64,000 nucleotides of DNA, from contig JABMLP010000006.1 in assembly GCA_013176395.1 (NCBI GenBank), positions 1,240,001 through 1,304,000 of the forward strand. Direction: 5' to 3'. Made by a program: the position numbers and the translations under genes. Position 1 is the stretch's first letter; each line of letters begins with the position of its first letter. Origin of the DNA: Venturia oleaginea (Eukaryota > Ascomycota > Dothideomycetes > Venturiales > Venturiaceae). Shown here one piece after another: positions 10,599 through 20,599 of the stretch. A model generated the notes under the pieces. That model searched no databases and had not been told where the DNA came from. It was given only the letters and a program-made list of their open reading frames with translations.

Positions 10599-10901
10599 AT
10601 GGCCCAATCACCTCTTCTGATCCAAATGTCCGGCGCCCCAGGATCTGGAAAAACAACAACGTCAACCTTTGAGCAGCCTTCTCGTCCCGAAGGAGGCGGA
10701 ATTGTGGTTGATACGGCGGGGAAGAGGCCGGGGGAATATACCGAGAAGATTTTGGAGCAGATTCGAGGACCTGAGGATGCTGAGACTTCTTTTGAGAGGT
10801 GTGTCATATGTAGTGGTCTGAGTATCATTTGGGGTCAGGTCCCGTCAAAAGTTTTGAGGCTTGTAGGTCTTCATCGCAAGAATGCTATAAAAAACCTATG
10901 A
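10599..10901 (+). pseudogene. P-loop (AAA_33/zeta-like) kinase, gutted by internal deletion
   Basis: Starts like the fungal P-loop kinase family with LLIQMSGAPGSGKTT (Walker A at about residues 11-18). It then jumps within a few residues to IVVDTAGKRPGEYTEKIL, which resembles the C-terminal strand and helix that normally follows about 130 residues later. The lid, the Walker-B-like strand and substrate region are absent, so it cannot be a working kinase. The frame continues past the fold into unrelated sequence to a stop at 10901. A GTGTCATATG donor-like site at 10800 may mark an old exon end. Interpretation as an internally deleted copy is inference from motif order. Confidence 0.45.
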
Positions 10902-12941
10902 GAAGCTCGAGAGCTGTCTTTCTTTAGATGTTTCTAGTATTTGGCTGACCTGCTGCACACTACAACTTACTATCACAAAAGGATATGAAGACCTGACTTT
11001 TAATTGTGTCCAATTGCAGCTTGATCTCGGACAAACGATTCAAATGCTGTGGGTATTGACTTTATCATCGCTGGCATGCTTTCCGCTGGATTTGGCTCGA
11101 ATTGCAAGTCTGCAAAGGAACCTGATGACGGTATTACTTGGAGTTGCAGTTCATGCTTCAGTTTTTATGGTGTCGTAGATTTAGTTCAGACTTTCCGCGG
11201 CAAAGCTTCAATACAAGAAAGGCACAAGGACTCAACTCATGTAAAAAGAGCCTCTACGGGCTTATTTTCTAATTACGGCGGTACGCTTTTGACGATCTCT
11301 GAGGAGACAACCGACGGGGGACTTGATTACCGCAATGAGAAGCCTCATATGATGTGATTTCACAAAGAGAAGCTCCATCTTTGACCGTGTAGGAGTCGAA
11401 AGCCAGTACCTCTCGCTATACTATTCCTTGCCATCCCGTTGATGATAGACCTCAAGTTTTGTTGGCCGTGTCGGAGCCGCTGCTACCTTCTCCCATGTCT
11501 CTAATCTCCTGTCAACCTTCTAGATCCCTCTCTCGCATGGTCAATCTCGTCTTTTAAGAGGCCAACTTCCAAAGAGTAGCTCTTACGATGTATTTCGCCT
11601 GGAAGCTGATGAGCTGCGTCGTCTCGGCACGCCATAATGGAGGAACGTCCTTAATTTACGGTGCCTTTGGGTCGCTGTCTGCAGGAAGATCGTGGAAGTT
11701 AAGTGTTAGACTAGACTAGACAAGACAAGATGAGACAGTGAAGGGTAATGAATGGAGTGGGTAGGCGCTCGGCTGGGTAGGTTGGTCCTTACATGCCATT
11801 TCGCGTCCATCTTGCGTGATCCGTCCCCTCGACCATCTTGTGTTCCGAATGCATCGTCGTTTAACTCGATATTGAAGACCATGAACGTCGTCCATGGGCA
11901 ATGGACTTGTGGATACGCATACCCTGACCGATAGCTAAAACGCCTGCGAAGGAAGCCCAGGGCCCGAATCTTCGTCCGCCGATTCTACTGCACTATCCTC
12001 GCGCGATTGAACGGTTTCCTTCCTGTTACTCCTCCACTGAAGAATTAAACATGGACTGTCATGATTGGGGGGCGCTTATCAATGTGGTCGCTGTACATGC
12101 GCGGCTCCTGGACAGTGAAAGAGAAAGGATACCCTCCTAGAGTGAAGAGCAGGGCACACACACATTGCAGACGCGAGTAGTTAGGGAATATAAAGTCCAG
12201 CACAATCCGGAATAGAAGCTAGGCCGATGGAGCATGTTATACTAGGGGATTAAGGAGAAGATGTGAGATGGCAATACTTCAACCGCGACGAATGGCTTCA
12301 GTTGGGCGAGAGCCTGAAGGCAGATATCTTTTTGATGGACTATGAGCAGAAATGACGATCATACCGCGCAAGATAGAAACAGCGTCGAGGATAAGGTCAA
12401 ACTGCCGAAAGTGTTGCAGCATGAATGGTACCGTTCAGCTATTCCCCTGACCTCTATCAAAGCCTCAACGACACTCCAGCCAGGGGTGTATCACCCACTG
12501 CACTGGAGCCAAATTCCACTGGACACTTGATGGAGGCATATACCACACAGATGACATAGTCCCTCAAGTAGCCTGGGATAAGTGAGGGTGTTTGAAGCCG
12601 CAACTTGATCAAATCGATAGCCAAGTATATTCAAGTTTCCCAACTTTCTCTTCTTTGCTACGACCATCTCGGAGGTCAGTGTATCCCACCCGTCAATAGG
12701 TAGGTTCAATAAGGCAGTTTTTCAGTTTATTACTTCTTCCTCGGAGCACAAATTCATCGAGAATATGGCTATCAATTGCTAGAATATGTCAGAATGTCAT
12801 CGAACTCGAAGTGGAGTCAATGTTGTTAATCGTAGAATATAGTCACAGCCATTCATCAGGTGACCACAGGCAAACACATCAACAAAGCTCGCGACCTGGT
12901 TTACAACTTTGGAACCTAAATAACTCCGGACTCAAATCAAA
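10902..12941. other. About 2 kb of non-coding DNA
   Basis: No gene supported. Open frames (102 codons at 11049, 60-72 codons elsewhere) lack domains and do not splice into anything recognisable. A short direct-repeat patch of GACTAGACTAGACAAGACAAG lies near 11709-11729. 12880-12941 is the likely promoter of the next gene. Confidence 0.45.
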
Positions 12942-13620
12942 ATGCCTCTTTGCATAGGCTTCAAAGACGGACATGCCGTCTACGAACCACTTCCCGAGCG
13001 ACCATCAACTACGCGCCAATTCATGCGTCCAGATGCCTCTCTATCAATCGACTTGGAGGCCACTTTGAGCGCGCCAAAATGGAACGGAGTGAGCGACATG
13101 GGATTGTTTAGCAAGCTTCCCCGTGAGCTTCGCGATCGTGTCTACAAGCACGCTTTTGTTGCGACTCTCGGTGAGGTAGATGCGAAAATAAGTGAGCTTA
13201 TGGAAGAGAATGGGCTCGTCAGTACTTCAAATTCTACGCCTTATTGAAAGCGATTTCTGATAGTTGAACCAGATCTGCTCATTGTCGGACTTTGAGCAAG
13301 ATCGAGGCATTAGCCACTTCTTCAAAAAGCTCTCCGTTGGTTATGGTGAGCCAATTCTACGTCAATTCCATCTATAGCTCAAACCTTACTAACGTGTTGA
13401 CCCAGAGCGTGAGCTTGACAGTGGCGGCGCCCCATTAATCAGCAAAAACATAGGGCTTCTGCAAACCAATAAACAAAGCCATATCGAGGCTACTGAAGTC
13501 TTCTACTCTCAGAATAGTTTCTCGTTTCGCATCTCTCAGCGCATTGCGGCGGTCGACGAAAACAAAGCAAACTACACGGATTGGGTTCAATCAGCCGCCA
13601 GAGTCAACTCCAGAGACTGA
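12942..13620 (+). CDS. F-box-like (LPRELRDRVY) fungal protein
   Basis: Three exons, 12942-13217, 13273-13345 and 13406-13620, joined in frame by GTCAGT...CAG and GTGAGC...CAG introns of 55 and 60 bases, give 187 residues. Residues about 52-70 (GLFSKLPRELRDRVYKHAF) match the F-box-like/2EXR start motif common in lineage-expanded ascomycete proteins. Later GLLQTNKQSHIEATEVFYSQN matches the second conserved block of that family (roughly: few hits left, then E-A-x-x-x-F-Y-x-x-N). Such proteins are presumed adaptors, but their functions are mostly unknown. The predicted end is short for the family, and another open frame with an acidic then proline-rich composition overlaps the last exon (13544-13858), so the true C-terminus may differ or the gene may be frameshifted. 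Confidence 0.65.
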
Positions 13621-13858
13621 TCATGCTGATGATGAAGTGTCCGAAGATGACGAAGATGTGGATCAAGATCCTGACAATGGTGTTGCTCCGGCGCCTGTTG
13701 TCATCAGTATGGTCATGGACGCGGACGTAAATGGCAACCCGATTCCGGTGACAGGAATGATGAACGGAAACCTAATTCCAGTTGCGGGAATGCCATTACC
13801 CTTCCCATTGCCATTCCCGTTTCCGCTTCCGATTCCGACGCCGGCGCCAACACCATAG
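13544..13858 (+). other. Acidic/proline-rich open frame overlapping the F-box-like gene end
   Basis: In the frame offset from the gene above, a run with DDEVSEDDEDVDQD is followed by repeated (N)G-N-x-I-P-V-x-G-M and then PLPFPLPFPFPLPIP, ending at 13858. The strong composition bias suggests it was or is the protein tail, reached by a frameshift or an unrecognised intron near 13560-13620. It could also be low-complexity DNA with no product. Confidence 0.35.
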
Positions 13859-13859
13859 T

Positions 13860-14476
13860 GGGGACATTCATTATGGTATGCAAGCACAAACTTTGAAATG
13901 GAGATCGATGGCAGCGAAATCCTGGCGAAGTGGGAAAAGGAATCGATCGACACGCGATGGTAATCCTCAGTTGCATGATATATGGAGGTGTTGCGCTTTG
14001 TTTCTGCGGACTCGGCTGCAAAGAGAAGATGTGCTCAAGTGACTATGCTGTCGGCCAGTTTCCACGAACACGAGAGTGTCCTTTTCATTAAAGAGCGGTA
14101 TATACGATGGATGATAATCGAAACATGAATTTCTTCTGGGCTTACAGGCTTGTCTATAGATGCCTGCCATGCGACCAATGTGAATGCTCCTCTCTTCTGT
14201 GTCATCCTGGTTGATGATGCACAAGGCGTCCACCGAGATGCAAGTCCTCGGTCTATGTCAGAAACGTTGTGTATGTGACACCAAACCAAAAAGATATTGA
14301 TTTGAGTGGTTTTGGTGAAGTTCTTGTTGTTGAAAGGTCAAGGTGTGAATAGTTGATTACGCGGCAGATGAGGCCTCCCGATTTGGGCACGTGAAAAACT
14401 GGGTCTCATCGGATTCTAACTTCAGCACTCCTTCGCCGGACAATCATACCAATCGATCTCCAATCATCATCTCACA
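13860..14476. other. Intergenic DNA and promoter of the next gene
   Basis: No supported gene. The minus-strand open frames at 13967-14289 overlap each other and lack domains. The last about 60 bases are CA/TC-rich, as is usual ahead of fungal starts. Confidence 0.45.
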
Positions 14477-15575
14477 ATGTCCAGACTCATCTTCCAAGTC
14501 CCCGCCACCCTCCGACCTCTCCTCTACACCACTCACCGCAACGCAACCACCGATTCCCTTCCCCGCGTAGCCCGACCCTCAACATGGACATCCATGATCC
14601 CAAAAGCGTTCCGTCGCCATCCAAATGCCCCCGCAGAGCCCGCTGGGACATCGAAATCGAAATGGTTCATGTCTCATCCCGCGACCCCAGTGCTATCTCT
14701 GTCATTACTCGTTGGGAGTCAAGCAATCAATACTTTGGCACTGAAAAATGAAATGTTGGCGTACACAAGGGCAACAGAGGGGAAGCTAGCTTTACTGAAG
14801 GGGGTCATTAAACGAGTACAGAGAGGAGAAGATATCGATGTCGATGAGGTGCTAGGGACAGGCAAGGTTACCGAGGAGGGAGAGTGGTTTGATGGTGAGC
14901 ACAATTTTCCTATGAGCTACGGTAATAATTGGCATCTCCTATCTGGAGAACGAGCGCAAACACTTTCTCGATAACATCGGAGTTTGTAATCCCAGAACAT
15001 CTGCATAGCTCATTGGACCATGCGTTCGTGAATCATAATTCCTAGCAATTTCCCTGGGGGCCATCACCAGAGTTCTGAGGACTTGAAGCCCCGTGGCAGT
15101 CATTTTTCGATGGCTTTAAGAGTGCACTGGAATCTTTCTTTCAAGGGATTGAAGATAACTCGGAAATATGGCCAACAACTCGCCTCAAAGTCTGTAGAGC
15201 GGAGAGAATCCACGACCTGATTGCCAAAATCTCGAGATCCGGATTTTTCTGGCACTTTCAGCTTGTCAATCGCAGTAGTCTCAATATCTTCGTTCCAGGA
15301 CAAGGAGGACAATCGCCAGAAAATTTGCGGTCCTGTTTGTAGGCACGAAGTTGCTGCCTAGACGTGAACCCAGGCTCAGTCACTTCCACAAACATGAACT
15401 AACCAAGATCGTAGTAATCAAAGAAATCGAGGCAGAAGAACGAACCCAATCACGGAACGCGCGCCGTCGAGAAAAGCAGAAAAAAGTGGCAGAGGAGGAA
15501 GAGGCATTATCCAAGACCACAGGAGAGACAGCACATGCGAATCCACAGGCAAAAGCTCAACCAATGTTCATGTAG
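14477..15575 (+). CDS. Predicted mitochondrial protein of unknown function (DUF5321-like)
   Basis: Two exons, 14477-14894 and 15415-15575, give 192 residues. The N-terminus (SRLIFQVPATLRPLL, rich in Arg/Ser/Thr, no acids for over 50 residues) reads as a mitochondrial presequence. A hydrophobic segment PATPVLSLSLLVGSQAI is a possible inner-membrane helix, and the C-terminal half is highly charged and coiled-coil-like, ending in RRREKQKKVAEEEE. The join is a GTGAGC donor after EWFD to a TAG acceptor preceded by CTAAC at 15399, giving VIKEIEAEER in frame; that helix is the expected continuation of the family. The intron is 520 bases, about ten times the others here, and may contain an inserted fragment. 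If unspliced, the frame ends at 14974 with an unrelated tail. The DUF assignment is from memory of composition and order, not a search. Confidence 0.6.
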
Positions 15576-15737
15576 GCTACTACCTACAAGAACGGATGAA
15601 GGATACACTTCAATTCAATAATCCCCAGCGAGTGAAACGAATGCCGTCCATTCACACAAATGTAACCAAACCAAAGCGATGATCAAGAACGCTCATCAAG
15701 CGACTGGCGTCTCCCTACTCTGATCCTGATCTCGATC

Positions 15738-17585
15738 TCAGCCGGATTTTGTCGCCCTCGCCACTGGATTCAAGCGTCCTTTTTTAGTCGGCGATTCCGG
15801 ACTCGAACTTTGGTTTTTGACCTCCACGTCCTCCACGTATGCTCTTTTCGACGATCTCCTGGGCTCTGGTGTAGACGGTCTTTGATCTGGTCCAGAAGGC
15901 GTTTCTTCAGCCTGATATACAGCCACGTCTGCGTTGACCTGCCCTGCGGGGCTCAACGACTTGGAAAACATCGAGCTTTCTTGAAGGAAATCATTCATAC
16001 CCTTAAATTGGAGCTTTAAAGCTCTAACTTTTATGCGTTCGTCCTTCTACTGCAACGCAGAGGACTGTATTTCTAATGCAGACTGATTTTCTTCTGACGC
16101 AGACGGCTATTTCTCTGACGCAGATTGTTGTTTTTCTGATGCAGACTGTGCCGTTGATACAGACTGATGTTGCGCAATCTGGTGTGCAGCCTCGTCCTCG
16201 TCAGCCTTGGCTGTTCCCTGATGGCTTATAGACGACCGCGAGGACAGCATGGAGCACGCCGACGACTCCTCTGTCGAAGACCCTGATCATCTGACGTAGA
16301 ATGCTGTTCCTCGGCCTGTTATACAGCCTCATCCGTCTTGGATTGTTGATCATCACCCAGCCGCTTAGATTTCAAAGCCGAAATTATCAGCCAGCGAGCC
16401 TGAGCCTCAGCTTCAGCATTCATACGCTCCCGGTACAGTAGCCTCTCACAAGCATCGCCTTGTGTAATCTTAGCGGCCCAATACACCTGTTGCCTGGAAC
16501 AAAGGTCCGCCTCCAAAATTCCACGAGACATAACCTGCTGCTTTTGAGCGATTTTCACAGCCCGCTTGTACTCAGGATCCTGCCGTATGGGACAATAGGG
16601 GACTCGAGGGACATACATTCCAGCTTTCCTTGCCATTTTAGCGTATCTCAGTCTCTGCACCCTTGCCTTTTTGAACTTGTCCGGCTGCTCGCAGGCTGCT
16701 TTGCATAACTCCATCAACACGTAACGATTCTGGAAATGGCGGTCTTCCCTGCGAATACGTGCTTTGGCCCTACGATCAGCTTTGGCCTGCCACCTGTTCC
16801 AAGGGAGTTGTTGGTTGTTTGGAGCAGTACGCGCTTCAGCCACTTCCATTGATCCAGATGGATCGTAGGAGTTCATCTGCTCGCGGATTTGGTCCCACGG
16901 GTGGACCTGCCCTTGACCGAGGATTCACTGCTGCTTCTGGACTTCCACCTTTCTGTTAACCACCGCCAGACTGCCCAGTTCTAATGCCTCGAATTCCAGA
17001 TCTGCCGCTGCGAAGTCGGCGCCGGCGCTATTGTTTGCCTCAAGGCCAGCGTCAAGGTTGGCGTCAAGGTCGGAGTCAGGGGCGGAGTCAGGAAGTTCTT
17101 GATGGTCTGGAACGGTATCCGACGTCGATCCTAATGCTAATTCAGACAGGCTGTAAAAGCTGGCCTGCTGTCGAATTTGCTCCCAGCAGTGGATCTCTTC
17201 CTGACTGGACAGGTCTTTTCGAATTCGCTTATGCTTATGGAGTTCCACCCTCTTCCAGGGACACGTCTGAGCGTCCACTTCCGTTTCGCTGGCTCCGGCT
17301 GGCTCGGCGATGTTTTGCTGCTGCTGCTCGTGGATCTCTTATCATTTTGTCGGCGTTCCTCTGGTTGGAATTCCAACTTGCAGCTGTGAGCAATGCGCTC
17401 TCTTCTGGCCTATCCAATTTTACGATGAAACTCCTACACTGGTGTTCTATCAATGCGGGACGCTCGAGCAAACGCCCCGGGAAATATTTGACACAAGCCT
17501 TGAGAGAAGGCTTGGGAGTATCTGATTTAGCTTTGTGAGCGGGGAGTGGTGGTGGTGGCATGGCACCTGTCAAAGAGGTCAGCAT
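15738..17585 (-). pseudogene. Decaying Gln/Ser-repeat protein gene of unknown family
   Basis: The minus strand carries a chain of frames that read as one protein broken by stops and shifts: 17235-17585 (Arg/Ala-rich), 16925-17278 (holding CWEQIRQQ and an acidic Asp/Ala/Leu run), 16319-16876 (basic, with WQAKADRRAKARIRRE and PYCPIRQDPEYKRAVK) and 15738-15998 (SPESPTKKGR, nuclear-localisation-like). Internal repeats show the breaks are secondary. HPWDQIREQ upstream of 16876 parallels CWEQIRQQ. A stop in AV-stop-QAEE at about 16320 sits where a second copy near 15930 reads AVYQAEE. In the SASEKQ repeats at 16050-16155 a TAG stands where CAG is expected. No known domain was recognised. It may continue into the frame at 17527-18540. 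Confidence 0.45.
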
Positions 17586-18540
17586 ATTGTGATACCACGA
17601 AGTATATCACCAACAACGGACCTTTCCACTTGGTGTTCTTCGTGAACATCTTCTCATCCATATGCAACCTGAGAATACTAGTATGTATCTTCGAATGGAT
17701 AAGGGTGCCTGCTCGGAAATCCCACCGATGGCAGAAAATGTTCGTGTCCTTTACGAATCCAAATTCATTGGGGAGTGTGTAGCTTTCCAGGCACGTTGCT
17801 ATGTATTCTGCTGTTACGTCGATTGGTGGTTTGAAGTCACGGAGATCACCATCCAATATGGCATTAGGAAATGCCCTCAGTACTTTCCGTTTCTTCGCTG
17901 AGAAGGGCCTCGTCGTGGTCATGGGAAAAATCCATAGGAGGTTTGCCGACGGGTTGACGGATGGCCGCATCAGGACGATCGTGGCATTGCTGGTTGTCAA
18001 AGCAACCGGCAAGATGATGATTTCGACGATTCCGCGCCATTCCTCCAGTGGGTTACGAGTCTCCGGTTTTGGATCATCTCTTTCGGGAGCTTCTCGTCCA
18101 CGGTTAGCTCGCTGACAACCATTTTGTTTTCGAAGATATCGCACACGAACAGGTCGTCTACGACTATGCCGCGCACAACAAATAGCTCGCCTACGAACAT
18201 AGTGTCTCCAAATGTTTTGCCCACGCCTCTCTCGTCCAGCCATATATCGCCGGTGTACTCGCGGCTCAGACGGTGTAACAGGCTCAGCCCATAGGCAATG
18301 GCGGATATGTTTATGAGCCAATCGGTCAATATACAGCTTCGCAGCAATGGCATCATGTGTCGTGAAGGTAGAGATCTGGTTTTGGTAGCCAAATGGGTCT
18401 TCATGGTCGGGTACGAGCGGTTTCATGCGAAACTCTGGATGTTTATTGGTGGGGATTTGCTCTGGTTGGGGATATCTGGGAGTGGATTTTGAGGCAGAAG
18501 CCTGCGTGTTTGGCCAAGATAGAAATGGTAGTTTTGACAT
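17527..18540 (-). pseudogene. Unknown protein gene with a shifted middle segment
   Basis: A 337-codon open frame starts MSKLPFLSWPNTQ. Its ends look like ordinary protein (DEDPFGYQNQISTFTTHDAIAAKLYIDRLA near the start; RAFPNAILDGDLRDF and FVKDTNIFCHRWDF later). Its middle (about 18090-18255) is an Arg-rich run typical of an out-of-frame read. Across the same bases the neighbouring frame reads REYTGDIWLDERGVGKTFGD and MFVGELFVVRGIVVDDLFV, a far more natural sequence. So either two compensating indels or one small exon read in another frame. I do not recognise the family. It lies directly upstream of, and slightly overlaps, the decaying gene at 15738-17585 and may be its 5' half. Confidence 0.4.
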
Positions 18541-20597
18541 TTTACACTAAGATGAGTTTGGGTGGGGATATGTGATGGTGTTTTGGTTTCGCAGTGGTGA
18601 GGATGGAGGGGATGGTGGTAGGATATAGCCTGGGCAGGCGCGAAGGGTCGGATGGGAAAGAGCAAGTCAAAATTCTGGCAAACTCAATGATCAGAGAGTT
18701 TTGCTTTCACCGGTCCTGTTGCAAGGCATTTCGTCTACCTGGGGCACTCACGTATCCCGCCGCGCCGTGGTGCAGTCTATCTGATCGTACTGGTGGTTGC
18801 TTATGGTCATTTAATCTGTAGTCTTGCTTCGCAGTCTAGCTGAAATCTTTCTGGGGAGGCATGAAACACCAAGGATTCACTGCGCCCGGAACTTCTTCAC
18901 AAGACTCGGAAGGAACTTTGTGCCAGGAGGAATGTAGCCAAGTGTCTCGTTGGCGGCTCTGTTTTGTAATCGGTTTCGGAACAGGCAACATACTAGATGC
19001 AGTTGCCAACCACAAGACCATCAGACTCTCACCTTCTCTCACTAATGGAAGGAATACTGAGATTGCCAACCGAATGACGAATGGACATCTTAACTTCGGT
19101 TGTTACAACCAAATGCCAATTCCATGTCATACCTGGTAGATCCCAAGGGGATGTTTTACTTGAACGACCATGGCTTGCAGGTACTCACGCGACCGTTTGT
19201 TATGACCTCGACGAGTACTAAGACTCCACTGGACCTATACCCAACAACAATTGGGTACACTACATCAGAACCTGGATTGTGGTTCCACGAAATGGTGCCA
19301 AGTCTGGAGCACAAATCCCGTTTTTCGATGTTTCTCCATGATCAAAGTGTGAAACCGTCGAAAATGTACTCCTTCGGTCCTCCGAAGTATTGACTCCCAC
19401 CACAACAAGAACAGTCGGCTAGTCAAACTCGCTTCGTCTTTGAGTCAGCTGGAGCGGAGAGACTTGGGGAGGGAGCCAGCAGATGATTGTACTATCCTGG
19501 AAGCTATAAGTTTGAAAGAGCCGTAGCGACATTACTACTACTAGCGAAGTTGAGGAGTTATGATCCTAAAGAGCTTAGAGTCAAAGAACGTGTAGAATGC
19601 CCAGATAAGACCAATTTGCTAGGTACGATAAGAACTAGAACGCGCCGAGCAAGGCGAGACTGGACACAGTGAGAGATAGAATCCTTTTGCAAGGAATATT
19701 CGGTGGAGGGCAATGCCCAAGCGGCAAAAGGTCTCGAGACAATCGGCTTAGAGAGGACCTCGAGCAAGAGGAGCTCTCTGTCATTCCGGGAGTCGACTAG
19801 CTCGCACCACAATAGGGATCTCAGCGACATTGAGCTTATTCCGATGCAACTCAGGCAATATTTGAGGCAGGCTTTGGAAAGTCCGGATTCTAACCAAAGA
19901 ATAGATGATCACAAGAAATTTCGACATGCCTAGGCAAGATCGCAAGCGACTGATTCACGGGTCCAACTCATATTTGAAGACTCGACCCACCACGTCCATG
20001 CTGCAGATTCCACACACCATATTTCAGATACCCAGCGACTTTTCATGAGGCAAAGCCTGGAAGGAACTGTGTAACGCAATGTCGCTGACTACTTCCTGCC
20101 ACAGCTGTCTGAAACAGACATATCGTTCAGGGCTGATCGAATCTTTTCAGCAACAGGAATCATCAGAGAACACCACAGCCTCCCCATGAAGTCCTGCAGT
20201 TGCGGGAGTCGGTTACGGAACTATATCAGCCATAAGTCAGCATTGATAACGACAGTTAAACCGAACGGGATAGACGGCACCCACATGGCAACCTCTGACA
20301 ATCTACAGCTCGAGACTTGGGCAGCCTTGTCCATCGGAAAATTTTCTACCAGACCAGGCAGGGCTACGCTGGATGGGATTCTGTCAATGTGCAATGATGA
20401 AGCATATCAGCCTAAAACGATTTTAACAACTAGGGGCAGAACTTATCCTCAGACTTCCGCATATTAATATGATCGAGCAGATTTCCCTACCAATAGCCAT
20501 CGCTTCTAAAGTAAGAATCAGATATTCAACCATTTCCATCCCACGACCCGTATGCGATGGGTATCTCTTTCTTTACTAAATTTACTAACTTTAGGAA
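18541..20597. other. About 2 kb without a supported gene
   Basis: Several plus-strand frames of 60-97 codons (18861, 19100, 19487, 20186) carry no domain. Near 20095-20190 the plus strand reads LPQLSETDISFRADRIFSATGI, faintly like the hAT dimerisation region (S-E-R-x-F-S-x-x-G), so an old hAT transposase fragment is possible but weak. Confidence 0.35.
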
Positions 20598-20599
20598 TA

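Noticed and set aside
20095..20190. hAT transposase C-terminal fragment (DRIFSATG)
   Set aside because: Only a few residues resemble the dimerisation motif, and frames on either side carry no further hAT signature.
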